A stretch of DNA of 64,000 bases from a marine gamma proteobacterium HTCC2143. Lineage in GTDB: Bacteria > Pseudomonadota > Gammaproteobacteria > Pseudomonadales > Dasaniaceae. Below, piece by piece: positions 1 to 8,746 of this stretch. The notes under the pieces are model-generated. The model ran no database searches. It was not told where the DNA came from and saw only the letters and a list, made by a program, of their open reading frames with translations. The DNA lies in assembly GCA_000169075.1 (NCBI GenBank), contig AAVT01000006.1:154227-218226 (forward strand), given 5' to 3'. Every line of letters starts with the position of its first letter. Positions within the stretch are counted from its first letter, which is position 1. The position numbers were made by a program, and so were the translations under genes.

Positions 1-276
1 GCGGTAACTGATGTCGATAGCTATCGAGCCTATGAAAAAGGTTTTTTCAGTTTTTTGAAAAAATACGAGGGAGAGTTTGTCACCTTTGACGATAACCCCA
101 TCACGCTTGAAGGTGTTGCACCTCGAGAGGGGCGAATGATTATATTTCGTTTTCCTTCAGAGCAGGCTGCCAAAGCGTGGTATGCGGACGAAGGCTATCA
201 GTCTTTATCGGAGAACCGACGCAAAGGTACAAAGCTTGAGTTTCTAACCATGGTTCACGGAATGCCTGCACGCTAG
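1..276 (+). CDS. DUF1330 family protein, 3' part
   Basis: The reading frame is open from the first base and ends at a TAG at 274-276, so the 5' end lies outside the window. The visible 91 residues carry the DUF1330 pattern: a short N-terminal strand-helix with SYRAYEKG, a central strand with the acidic and glycine residues of EGRMIIFRFPS, and the tail motif AKAWYADEGYQSL. DUF1330 proteins are small dimeric alpha-beta barrel proteins of about 95 residues with no assigned reaction. A second member of the broad family lies in the genomic island at 23524-23940. The family assignment is from pattern recognition; the function is unknown. Confidence 0.75.
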   Translation, partial: AVTDVDSYRAYEKGFFSFLKKYEGEFVTFDDNPITLEGVAPREGRMIIFRFPSEQAAKAWYADEGYQSLSENRRKGTKLEFLTMVHGMPAR

Positions 277-340
277 CTAGCGCATCACTACTGGTTGGGT
301 TAGTTATGCGGGCGACCTTGTCATTTACATCGAGGTACGT

Positions 341-1879
341 TCAGCGATTTTCTTCCAAGGCTGATTCAATCAGTGGTTGCCGCAGTATTTTTCCGGTGTG
401 GTTTCTTGGGATCTGCTCGCGGATAAAAAGCCGTTTGGGTATTTTATAAGCCCCCATTTTATGACGACAAAAAGCCCTAATTTCAGTCAAGTCCGGCTTA
501 CTATTTTTACGGCATACGACAACCATGCAAACGACTTCCCCCCACTCTTCATCAGGTATGCCAAACACAGCGACATCAGCTATATCAGGATGTTGCTCTA
601 GCACGGCTTCGACTTCGCGGGGATAGACATTTTCTGCACCGGTTTTAATCAGCTCTTTAACTCGGCCCTTAAAGTAGAGGAATCCATCGTCATCTAAATA
701 GCCGATATCGCCCGTGTGAATCCATTCGCCTTCATACAGTGCAGAATTAGCCGGTTCATTGCGCCAGTAGGTTGCGGTTATGGGTCCACGCACGACAATT
801 TCACCACTGGACAGTGGGGGTAATGGCTTATTGTTGTCATTCCAAATAGCGATATCGACTCCCGGAAAGGGCTTGCCACAGGCTGTTGGACGTTCAAAGA
901 CGTCATCGCCGCGGATGTATACGGCAGGTCCTGTGGTTTCTGTCTGGCCGTAAACACCAAAGTAATCACAGGACAGTGTGTCACACAGAATTTTGATGGT
1001 TTTCGTTGCTCGCTCGCCAACACCGCCGCCCCCCAGTAGTAGGCGTAAGTTTTTGAAGCCTTCCGGTCCGTCGTCGCGCAGTTTATTTATGATGGCTATA
1101 TTTTGTTGCGGCGAGGCAATCATTGTGAATGTCACACCATAACGAACAATCGCGTTAGCCGTTTCAGCGGCTTCGACTTTCCCCGGGATAACGCAGCGCC
1201 CACCAGCCAGAAGAGTTGCCCGTGTACGAATAAGTCCTGCCTGATGAAAAAATGGCATCAACGCGAGATAGGTGTCGCAACTGGTTATAGCCACTGCGTC
1301 ACGGCTCAGTTGGTCAGCCATCAATGACCCAGCATGGCTTTGCAGGGCGCCCTTAGGGCGGCCAGTGGTGCCGCTGGTGTAAATCATTAAGGCTGCGTTC
1401 TGCGGATCGAAGTCGGGGAGTTGTGAGGAGAGATAACCGTTTTCTGCCAGAGCCCTAGTGCTGTACTCCGTTGTTGTTTCACCATTCATGCCGATAAGGA
1501 ATTTGATGGAGGGACAGAGTTCTTCTAATACGTTTGCTTGCTCAACAAAATCGCTATCGACAACCAGAGCAATGCTTTCTGCATTGTCGATCATCCATTG
1601 CAGTTCGGTTGTAACTAGGCGCGTATTTAGCACATGTAAGATGACGCCAATTTTTGCGGCAGCATAATGCCAGATGATATAGTCGGCACTATTGTGGCCG
1701 AGAATAGCCAGTCTATCGTGCGGGTTCACTCCCAAGTTGATGAGTGAGCCCGCTAAAGCTGATGCTGTATCGTCGAGCTGCTGAAATGAATAGCTTTCTT
1801 TAGGGGTAACAATAGCAATATTGTCGCCCCATATGCTGGCGGCATATTCAAGTTCATGATGGAGTAGTGTAAGGGGCAT
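341..1879 (-). CDS. AMP-dependent acyl-CoA synthetase/ligase
   Basis: This class I adenylate-forming enzyme would activate a carboxylic acid to its acyl-AMP and then its CoA thioester in the cytoplasm. The P-loop-like motif YTSGTTGRPKG is at residues 167-177, followed by GVYGQTETTGP, the hinge-region motif WIHTGDIGYLDDDG and the C-terminal NHTGKILR with the catalytic lysine. I chose the ATG at 1879 (512 aa), which starts the typical N-terminal helix just before the fold. A GTG at 2014 would add 45 residues that look non-homologous. The gene is divergent from the nitroreductase and lies near a fatty-acid-type GntR regulator. The substrate (fatty, aromatic or steroid side-chain acid) cannot be told from sequence; the subgroup resembles FadD3/FadD-like ligases. 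Confidence 0.85.
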   Translation of the reverse strand: MPLTLLHHELEYAASIWGDNIAIVTPKESYSFQQLDDTASALAGSLINLGVNPHDRLAILGHNSADYIIWHYAAAKIGVILHVLNTRLVTTELQWMIDNAESIALVVDSDFVEQANVLEELCPSIKFLIGMNGETTTEYSTRALAENGYLSSQLPDFDPQNAALMIYTSGTTGRPKGALQSHAGSLMADQLSRDAVAITSCDTYLALMPFFHQAGLIRTRATLLAGGRCVIPGKVEAAETANAIVRYGVTFTMIASPQQNIAIINKLRDDGPEGFKNLRLLLGGGGVGERATKTIKILCDTLSCDYFGVYGQTETTGPAVYIRGDDVFERPTACGKPFPGVDIAIWNDNNKPLPPLSSGEIVVRGPITATYWRNEPANSALYEGEWIHTGDIGYLDDDGFLYFKGRVKELIKTGAENVYPREVEAVLEQHPDIADVAVFGIPDEEWGEVVCMVVVCRKNSKPDLTEIRAFCRHKMGAYKIPKRLFIREQIPRNHTGKILRQPLIESALEENR

Positions 1880-2030
1880 GCTGTATTCCGAGGTTGAATT
1901 TTTCGTCACTGGCACCAGCGGGCAAATAACTACACCACGATTTTCAATATCTCGCAATGTTGTTTGTGCTGTGTTGTTATAATTATATAAAAGGGCGTTA
2001 TCTCGTCCAGTCACTAATTTAGGAAGGTCT

Positions 2031-2720
2031 ATGGATATTTACGACGTAATGAGAACGACGTTTGCTGCTCGAGATTTCACCGGTGATGCCGTCAGCGACG
2101 AGACACTTTTCAAGCTGTTGGATAACGCCAGGTTTGCTCCCAGTGGCGGTAATCGTCAAGGTTGGAAGGTTCTGGTGATCAAAGACAAAGATATTCGCCG
2201 CCAGCTCAAAGAACTAGTAGCACCGACTATTAAACAATATAAAGCGCAAGCCGCAGCCGGTGAAACCCCTTTTAATACCATCAACGCATCAGCGGTGGCA
2301 CAGGAGACGATCGATGCAACTCCTGCTAATTTCCCCTTAGTTGATATGTTGGAAGACGTCCCTGTACTTTTGGTTGTGTGTGTTGATCTTTCGGTGGTTA
2401 GCTCGATGGACAAGGATTTATCACGCATCGGTGTCATTTCTGGCGCGTCGATTTATCCTTTTGTATGGAATATTCTGCTGGCAGCTCGAAACGAGGGCCT
2501 GGGAGGTGTTTTGACAACGTTTATCGCCAACCAAGAAATCGCAGCTCGCAAAATTCTGGGTATTCCGAATGAGTTCGCAATTGCCTCACTGGTAGGTATT
2601 GGTAAGCCTGTCAAACAACTGACCAAACTCCGTCGTAAGCCGGTGAGTGATTTCACCCGTGTTGATGGCTGGCATGGGGAGGTATTTTCAGAAGAGTTGC
2701 CTGTGTCTGATGCGCCATAA
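2031..2720 (+). CDS. Nitroreductase family protein
   Basis: This is a 229-residue FMN-dependent NAD(P)H oxidoreductase of the nitroreductase fold. The N-terminus carries the FMN phosphate-binding arginine region (RTTFAARDF, residues 8-16) and the PSGGNRQGW motif (37-45). The conserved NEGLGGVLTT segment lies near residue 155 and a basic RRKPVSDF tail near the C-terminus. The start ATG is preceded by the clear ribosome site AGGAAGG at 2021-2027. Members reduce nitro groups, quinones or enoates and some act in aromatic or steroid degradation. Divergence from an acyl-CoA ligase suggests a linked catabolic step, but the substrate is not evident. Confidence 0.85.
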   Translation: MDIYDVMRTTFAARDFTGDAVSDETLFKLLDNARFAPSGGNRQGWKVLVIKDKDIRRQLKELVAPTIKQYKAQAAAGETPFNTINASAVAQETIDATPANFPLVDMLEDVPVLLVVCVDLSVVSSMDKDLSRIGVISGASIYPFVWNILLAARNEGLGGVLTTFIANQEIAARKILGIPNEFAIASLVGIGKPVKQLTKLRRKPVSDFTRVDGWHGEVFSEELPVSDAP

Positions 2721-2824
2721 CAGCTAGTGCCCTGCGAGTTGTCCCGAGTGCTTTGTCATTAAACAATGTTCATCTCCAGTATTTCTCTTGATATTTCTAG
2801 CTCGATGACTACAATCCCGACGTA

Positions 2825-2880
2825 ATTGGTCAGACCATATTGGTCAGACCATATCGCTCGGACCGAATTGGTCTGGTCGT
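2825..2880. promoter_or_regulatory. Cluster of FadR/PdhR-like operator palindromes
   Basis: Two tandem 14-mers TTGGTCAGACCATA lie at 2826-2839 and 2840-2853. Each contains the perfect palindrome TGGTC-A-GACCA. A third, inverted arrangement follows: CGGACC at 2859-2864 and TTGGTCTGGTC at 2868-2878. E. coli FadR and PdhR sites have the same TGGTC/GACCA half-sites, and both are GntR-family proteins of the FCD class, like the regulator that starts 54 bp downstream. Autoregulation of the gntR-RND operon is inferred. Confidence 0.75.
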
Positions 2881-2933
2881 AAACGTAAGGCGTGCTATCT
2901 GTATTGCGCGTGCATTGTTAACAGGGAACTAAT

Positions 2934-3653
2934 GTGTCCGGTAAGCACAACCAAATCGCTGACAATTTAATTCAAGATATTTTGACGGGTCATTATCATC
3001 CGTCAGAACGATTACCTTCTGAGCGAGACTTGGCAGCACGTTACGCGGCGAGCAGAAGCGTAGTGCGTGAAGCGATGAAAACCCTTCAACAAATTGGACT
3101 AATAGACGTTCAACCCGGTGGCGCTCGCGTTAGAGATGTGGACGACGCAAGCTTAGATGTCATCAGTCATTTGTTAGCTCGGGGGCACGTTCCAGACGTG
3201 ATTCTCATTGATCAAATTATGGCCGTCGTCGACAAGCTTATCTGTATGGCGGCAGAAGAATCACTGGAGTTGGCAAGTGATGAAGAATTAGATTATATCC
3301 GCACTTTGGTACGGCCCATGATGGAGGACGATCTGTCGCAAGAGCAGCATGCAGTGGCGAGGTTTGCAGTGATGAAGGCAATGATAAAGTCGAGCCATAA
3401 CCTGCCGCTGCGACTAATATCGCGAACGCTGTTTGAACAAGTTGAGCCCGCTAAAACCAATTTGTATCCCTATGTCGTTATTGACATAGACAATTATCGA
3501 GTTTTAGCAGAAAAGTTGGATACGTCGCTTAAGCAGCGTGATGTTGATCTGATGCAAGTTACCTATCAAAAAATTTCTGAATTAAACCGTGACACGATGT
3601 TGCGAGCTCTTAAAGCCGCACGCGCAGATATAGGCCCGGAGGCCACTAGCTAA
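2934..3653 (+). CDS. GntR family (FadR-type) transcriptional regulator
   Basis: This 239-residue regulator has an N-terminal winged helix of the GntR family, with LPSERDLAARYAASRSVVREAM at about residues 27-48 and a wing ending PGGARV at 61-66. A helical C-terminal effector domain (about 80-235) with acidic and histidine positions resembles the FCD class. It starts with GTG after CAGGGA. Its stop codon overlaps the ATG of the efflux adaptor by one base, so it is the first gene of a regulator-adaptor-pump operon. The operator cluster upstream suggests autoregulation. The ligand may be an acyl-CoA or organic acid given the neighbours, which is inference. Confidence 0.9.
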   Translation: MSGKHNQIADNLIQDILTGHYHPSERLPSERDLAARYAASRSVVREAMKTLQQIGLIDVQPGGARVRDVDDASLDVISHLLARGHVPDVILIDQIMAVVDKLICMAAEESLELASDEELDYIRTLVRPMMEDDLSQEQHAVARFAVMKAMIKSSHNLPLRLISRTLFEQVEPAKTNLYPYVVIDIDNYRVLAEKLDTSLKQRDVDLMQVTYQKISELNRDTMLRALKAARADIGPEATS

Positions 3654-4789
3654 TGATGCGAACTTTTAGCATTCCACTGATTATCGTTGTGGTATTTATA
3701 TTCGGAGCCGCGGGTTTGATGGCGACAGCACCCGTGTTGGAGCCTACGGCAAAAAAACCAGTTCCTACCACCGTTCGTATTGTTGAGGTTGAACCAAAGG
3801 CGGTGCGATTGATGGTCAATTCGCAAGGCTCGGTAATGCCTTCTACCGAAAGTCAATTGATCCCCGAGGTGTCTGGTCGTGTTGTCTGGATGTCTCCAAA
3901 TTTAGTTGCCGGCGGATATTTTACTGAAGGACAGTTGTTAGTCCGTGTTGATGATGTGGATTATCGCAATAGCTTGGAGCGCGCACAGGCAACCCTGGAG
4001 CGTGCGGAAGCCGAAGAACAGCATGCGCGGTATGAATATCAGCGTCTCGAGAGTTTAGCGGAACGTAATCTAACATCGCGTTCACAACTGGAGAACTCAC
4101 TGCGTGCGCAGCGTGTTGCCGGGGCCAACTTGCGGGATGCACGCGCTAATTATGAGCAGGCGCAAGAAAGTCTGGATCGCACCCAGATATCGGCGCCATT
4201 CACTGGTTTGGTTCGGTCTGAAGCTGTGGATATTGGGCAGTTCATTTCCCGAGGGTCAGCTATTGCAACCTTGTATGCAAGTGGCCAGGTTGAGGTCCGC
4301 TTACCGATTGCTGATCGTCAATTAGCGTTTTTGGATCTCCCGCCGACCCTACGTGGAGAGCTGCCAGAAGGATTACGTCCCAAGGTTACACTGACGACTG
4401 AATATGCAGGGCAGCAGCTTGTCTGGCAGGGGGAAATCGTTCGCACGGAAGCTGAAATAGATGTTTCCAGTCGCATGGTGCAGCTTGTTGCACGTGTCCC
4501 TAACATCGATGGACAAACACCGTTAACGGTTGGGCTCTTTGTCAATGCAAAAATTGAGGGGCTGTTAGCAGAAGATATCGTCACATTACCGCGCTCTGCT
4601 TTGAGAAATAACGGGCAGGTACTGGTCGTTGATTCAGACAATAAGTTGCAGTTTAGAACGATTAAACAGCTGCGTCTCTATCAGGATAATGTACTAGTGA
4701 AGAGCGGTTTGAGTCGTGGTGAGCGTGTGTGTTTATCACCCTTGCAAACTGCTATTGAAGGAATGACGGTCAGTCCCGTCGTCGAATAA
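3653..4789 (+). CDS. RND efflux periplasmic adaptor (membrane fusion protein)
   Basis: This 378-residue protein has one N-terminal membrane segment (IPLIIVVVFIFGAAGLMA, about residues 7-24). A split lipoyl domain (SGRVVWMSPNLVAGGYFTEGQLL and SAPFTGLVRSEAVDIGQFI) flanks a coiled-coil hairpin (about 110-165), and a beta-barrel/MP domain follows. These are the parts of an HlyD/AcrA-type adaptor linking an inner-membrane RND pump to an outer-membrane channel. It overlaps the gntR stop codon and is followed 19 bp later by the pump gene. No outer-membrane channel gene is adjacent, so a TolC-type protein encoded elsewhere is presumably used. Confidence 0.92.
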   Translation: MMRTFSIPLIIVVVFIFGAAGLMATAPVLEPTAKKPVPTTVRIVEVEPKAVRLMVNSQGSVMPSTESQLIPEVSGRVVWMSPNLVAGGYFTEGQLLVRVDDVDYRNSLERAQATLERAEAEEQHARYEYQRLESLAERNLTSRSQLENSLRAQRVAGANLRDARANYEQAQESLDRTQISAPFTGLVRSEAVDIGQFISRGSAIATLYASGQVEVRLPIADRQLAFLDLPPTLRGELPEGLRPKVTLTTEYAGQQLVWQGEIVRTEAEIDVSSRMVQLVARVPNIDGQTPLTVGLFVNAKIEGLLAEDIVTLPRSALRNNGQVLVVDSDNKLQFRTIKQLRLYQDNVLVKSGLSRGERVCLSPLQTAIEGMTVSPVVE

Positions 4790-4808
4790 GTTAACTACGG
4801 AATTTATT

Positions 4809-7800
4809 ATGCATACTGCTATTCGTTGGTTTGCGCACAATCCAGTTGCCGCCAATCTTTTGATGATTCTTTTGTTGCTCGGTGGCGCTTACGGCGCCAT
4901 TGCTACTAATCAAGAAGAGTTTCCCAATTTTGACATCAAAATTATCAGTATTGCCGTTCCATATCTGGGTGCAGCTCCGATAGAGGTTGAACGGTCTGTG
5001 TGCGTTCGAATTGAAGAGACGATCGAAGGTCTTGAAGGTATTGATAAAATAAACAGTACGTCAACAGAAGGCCTTTGCAGTGTGTGGGTTGAGTTACTCG
5101 TAGACGCGGATGAAGCGGCGGTGCTGAATGAAGTAAAGGGTCGAGTTGACGCCATTAATAGTTTTCCCAAAGAAACTGAAAAACCGATTGTCTCTAAAGC
5201 TGCTGTCACCAGACGAGTTGTGCAAATTGCCGTATCGGGGAAGACTGATGAAAGAACGTTGAAGGAAATAGGGCGCAATTTGCGCGATGATATTGCCGCG
5301 ATCAAAGGCATATCACAAGTTGCCGTGGATTATATTCGACCCTATGAAGTCTCTATTGAAGTGTCGGAGGTAGCGTTGCGCCGTCACGGGATAACTTTGG
5401 CTCAAGTTAGTCGGGTTATTCGCGACAGCTCGCTTGATATGCCCGGTGGTGCGATTAAAACTCGCAATGGTGAGATTCTAATACGCACGACCGGCCAAGC
5501 TTATTGGGGTCAAGAGTTTGAAAATATTATTGTGCTTACCGAAAAAGACGGTACTCGTGTAGCACTGAGTGATATTGCCGTTATCCGAGATACGTTTGAA
5601 GAAGGCGACCTGCGTGCCCGCTTTAACGGCGATCGGGGTGTGGTGGTGAACGTATCGCAGGTTGGTAAAGAAGACCTGATTATGATTGCCGAGCAAGTTC
5701 GAGAACTGGTCGGTGAATATCAATATGAAGTGCCCGAAGGGATTGAGCTTAATACGTGGATAGACACGTCATTTGAGTTGCAGGAACGTATGTCGGTTTT
5801 GACCAAAAATGCTGGCGGCGGGCTGGTATTAGTCCTAGTGATATTGGCGCTGTTCTTGAAGTTTCGTATTGCTATGTGGGTTGCGATTGGTATCCCCGTC
5901 GCCTTGTTAGGTACGTTGGCGGCTTTGCCCTTTACTGACATCACTATTTCTACTATGACAGTAATGGCCTTTATTTTAGTGCTCGGTATTGTTGTTGACG
6001 ATGCTATCGTGGTGGGCGAGCGGGTTTTTGCTCATGAACAAATGGGTAAACCGCCCCTGCAGGCGGCAATTGACGGTACATGGGAAGTGTCGGTGCCGGT
6101 TATTTTTGGTGTACTTACGACCATTGCTGCATTTTTGCCATTGATTATGGTGGAAGGGCGTATGGCAGGTTTCTTTGCGCCGATCGGTTGGGTTGTTATG
6201 TTTGCGCTGATTTGTAGCTTAATTGAATCGCAGCTGATATTACCTTCTCATCTTGCCCATAGGAATCGCAGTGAGCCAACATCGCGAATCGCTATAGCAT
6301 GGGACAAATTTCAGGGTGGATTATCCGCTTGGCTGGAGAAGCTAGCGATAAGGCACTACAAACCGTTTGTCCGCCGGGTTGTAACCTGGCGCTATGTCAG
6401 CGCGTCGGTTGGCCTCGGTGTGCTGATATTGGCGCTGTCATTGATCGCCAGCGGCCGCGTTGTGTTTGGATTCTTTCCTGCCATCGAAGGTGATCGCGTC
6501 TACGCCGGTCTGGAACTGCCGGAAGGTATTTCTGCCGAAGTTACGCTGGCTGCGGCGGGCCAAATTGAAGCCGCTGCACGTCGTCTTAATGAAGACATGA
6601 CCCGAGAGCTGGGTATGTCGCAACCATTGGTCAGGAACATGTTGTCCAGTGTCGGACAGAAGGTTGACCGCGATGGCCCGGGTGGACCTGCCGGTGCTGG
6701 GCGCAGCAATATCGCTGAGATTGTCATCGATCTTGCGCCATTGTCTGAGCGAAATAATATCAGCTCTAAAGAGGTTGTAGTGCGCTGGCGCGAATATGTC
6801 GGGGCTGTGCCGGATGCGGTGCAATTGACCTTTGATGCTGACAAATATTCAGCGGGTTCTCCGATTGAATATCAGTTAAAGGGTAAGAGTATTGATGAGT
6901 TGCGGGAAGCGGCTGAAGAACTTAAGGCAGAGCTGTCACGTTATAGTGGTGTGTTTGATATCAGTGATTCATTTCGTTCGGGTAAACAAGAAATCCAGTT
7001 GAGCCTGCTCCCTGAAGCCCGTAACTTGGGACTAACCCTTGCTGATCTGGCGGGACAGGTACGTGCTGCTTTTTATGGCACTGAGGCGCAGCGTATGCAA
7101 CGAGGTCAGGATGATGTGCGGGTGATGGTCCGATTTCCTGAGCAGGAACGAAAATCGATCGGCAATCTCGAGGATATGTATATTCGAACGCCGAGTGGCC
7201 AAGAAGTGCCTTTCTACAGTGTTGCAAAATTTGAAATCAGTCGCGGCTACTCTAGTATAAATCGGATTGATGGACGACGGACTATCACGGTTAGGGCGGA
7301 TGTGGATCGCAGCGTTGTCGCCCCGGAAGAGGTCAGCAGCAGCATTCGTCGTGAGCTGATTCCAGCGTTCCAAAAACGATACCCAAAAGTGAATGTATCA
7401 CTTGGGGGTGAGCTGGACGAAAGCGCCACCGCTATGCGAGGTCTGGCCATTGGATCGCTGTTCTCGATGGTGGTAATTTTTGGTTTGCTGGCGATTCCGC
7501 TTAAGAGTTATCTGCAGCCGCTCGCTATAATGAGTGTCATCCCATTCGGTGCGGTTGGGGCTATTGTTGGTCACTACCTGATGGGCGTGCAACTGATGTT
7601 CTTTTCAGCACTGGGGATTGTTGCATTATCCGGTGTGGTGGTGAATTCGTCCCTAGTATTGGTGGACTATGCAAACCGTCGACGCAGGGAAGGCGTTTTG
7701 CTGATAGAAGCTATTTTGGATGCTTGTGTGGTCCGTTTTAGGCCTATTATGCTGACATCGGTAACGACCTTTATGGGGTTGGTGCCGCTAATGTCGACAA

Positions 7801-8012
7801 CCACGCCGGCAACAGCGCCATTTAAACCGATGGCTATATCATTGGCTTGGGGCGTGCTGTTTGCCACATTTATCACGTTGTTATTGGTACCCTGTTTGTA
7901 CCTTATGGTTGAAGACTGGAAACACCAGTTAGCCCGTTTTAGTGCATGGCTGGGCCATCGTCCGCCTCCTGAGCGTCAGCTGCGTATGAAAGTAGACGCG
8001 GATTCTACGTAG
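4809..8012 (+). CDS. RND family efflux transporter, inner-membrane pump
   Basis: This 1067-residue protein has the length and two-fold layout of an RND pump: TM1 near residue 10, a large periplasmic loop, six TMs from about 335 to 540, a second loop, and the last TM block from about 870. The proton-relay aspartates of TM4 are at residues 397-398 in GIVVDDAIVVGE. The sequence is of the hydrophobe/amphiphile or organic-ion group rather than the heavy-metal CusA group, since the methionine relay is not apparent. It would expel lipophilic compounds by proton antiport, together with the adaptor just upstream and under the GntR regulator. The substrate is unknown. Confidence 0.93.
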   Translation: MHTAIRWFAHNPVAANLLMILLLLGGAYGAIATNQEEFPNFDIKIISIAVPYLGAAPIEVERSVCVRIEETIEGLEGIDKINSTSTEGLCSVWVELLVDADEAAVLNEVKGRVDAINSFPKETEKPIVSKAAVTRRVVQIAVSGKTDERTLKEIGRNLRDDIAAIKGISQVAVDYIRPYEVSIEVSEVALRRHGITLAQVSRVIRDSSLDMPGGAIKTRNGEILIRTTGQAYWGQEFENIIVLTEKDGTRVALSDIAVIRDTFEEGDLRARFNGDRGVVVNVSQVGKEDLIMIAEQVRELVGEYQYEVPEGIELNTWIDTSFELQERMSVLTKNAGGGLVLVLVILALFLKFRIAMWVAIGIPVALLGTLAALPFTDITISTMTVMAFILVLGIVVDDAIVVGERVFAHEQMGKPPLQAAIDGTWEVSVPVIFGVLTTIAAFLPLIMVEGRMAGFFAPIGWVVMFALICSLIESQLILPSHLAHRNRSEPTSRIAIAWDKFQGGLSAWLEKLAIRHYKPFVRRVVTWRYVSASVGLGVLILALSLIASGRVVFGFFPAIEGDRVYAGLELPEGISAEVTLAAAGQIEAAARRLNEDMTRELGMSQPLVRNMLSSVGQKVDRDGPGGPAGAGRSNIAEIVIDLAPLSERNNISSKEVVVRWREYVGAVPDAVQLTFDADKYSAGSPIEYQLKGKSIDELREAAEELKAELSRYSGVFDISDSFRSGKQEIQLSLLPEARNLGLTLADLAGQVRAAFYGTEAQRMQRGQDDVRVMVRFPEQERKSIGNLEDMYIRTPSGQEVPFYSVAKFEISRGYSSINRIDGRRTITVRADVDRSVVAPEEVSSSIRRELIPAFQKRYPKVNVSLGGELDESATAMRGLAIGSLFSMVVIFGLLAIPLKSYLQPLAIMSVIPFGAVGAIVGHYLMGVQLMFFSALGIVALSGVVVNSSLVLVDYANRRRREGVLLIEAILDACVVRFRPIMLTSVTTFMGLVPLMSTTTPATAPFKPMAISLAWGVLFATFITLLLVPCLYLMVEDWKHQLARFSAWLGHRPPPERQLRMKVDADST

Positions 8013-8035
8013 AGCCTCTTTTACCATAAGAGGCT
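8013..8035. terminator. Bidirectional terminator-like hairpin
   Basis: AGCCTCTT (8013-8020) pairs with AAGAGGCT (8028-8035) around a 7-nt loop, between the convergent RND gene and the isomerase gene. The hairpin begins immediately after the RND stop codon and overlaps the isomerase stop. The following T-stretch is short (TTATAT), so it is a moderate candidate. Confidence 0.6.
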
Positions 8036-8718
8036 TATATCAATCCCAGTTTTTTGCCATGGCGGGCGATATTAGGACGAAGGCTATTGCGAATAGCGGT
8101 GTAGCTTTTTCGATCTTTACTAGCTACCTTTTTCGCCAGTGTGAACGCTTCGTCTTGTAGCTGCTCAGCGGGGTAGATGTAGTCAACGATGTTTAGCGCC
8201 TCACATTCCTGACCGGTGTAGGCGGTTCCCATTAGCGTCATGTGTTTCAGCGCATGTTTATTGGGTATTAAATCAATGATATCGGCCATTACCGGAGGGA
8301 ATGACATGTTAATGTCAACTTCGGGTAAGCAGAACCTTCCGCGGTCGGATCGCATAATTTTGAAGTCTGCAGCCGCCGCAATAATGGCACCTCCGGCGTA
8401 AGCGTTACCGTTGATACAAACCACGGTGGGAGCATTCAACAAGGCCAGTCGGTATAAAACAGTATCGAACGTGCGCAAAAATTCTTTTCTGACTTGCTTG
8501 GTTTGAGCAGTTAACCAAACTAGGTTGATACCGGTAGAAAAGGTCTTTTGGTGACCACAGGTAATCAATAGCGCCGTATTGCCTTGGTACTGTTCGACAC
8601 GATCAAAGGCTGCCAGGTACTCATTCAAAACATCCAAGGTAATCGTGTTTTCATTGTCATCATTAGTCAATGTGAGTATGTGCAGTCCGTTGTTGATGTT
8701 CAGCGTCATGGTTGGCAT
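8035..8718 (-). CDS. Enoyl-CoA hydratase/isomerase family protein
   Basis: This 227-residue crotonase-fold protein is short for a hydratase (about 260). The oxyanion-hole regions are visible as KTFSTGINL and NGNAYAGGA. The catalytic-loop segment CLPEVDINMSFPP keeps a single glutamate in the position used by delta3,delta2-enoyl-CoA isomerases. The second hydratase glutamate is not evident, so isomerase is the better guess. It would shift the double bond of unsaturated acyl-CoAs during beta-oxidation. It is transcribed away from the lipoprotein oxidoreductase gene that lies 28 bp upstream on the same strand, so the two may form an operon. Confidence 0.82.
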   Translation of the reverse strand: MPTMTLNINNGLHILTLTNDDNENTITLDVLNEYLAAFDRVEQYQGNTALLITCGHQKTFSTGINLVWLTAQTKQVRKEFLRTFDTVLYRLALLNAPTVVCINGNAYAGGAIIAAAADFKIMRSDRGRFCLPEVDINMSFPPVMADIIDLIPNKHALKHMTLMGTAYTGQECEALNIVDYIYPAEQLQDEAFTLAKKVASKDRKSYTAIRNSLRPNIARHGKKLGLI

Positions 8719-8746
8719 AAATAATTTCTCAATGGTTGGTCTGCTG

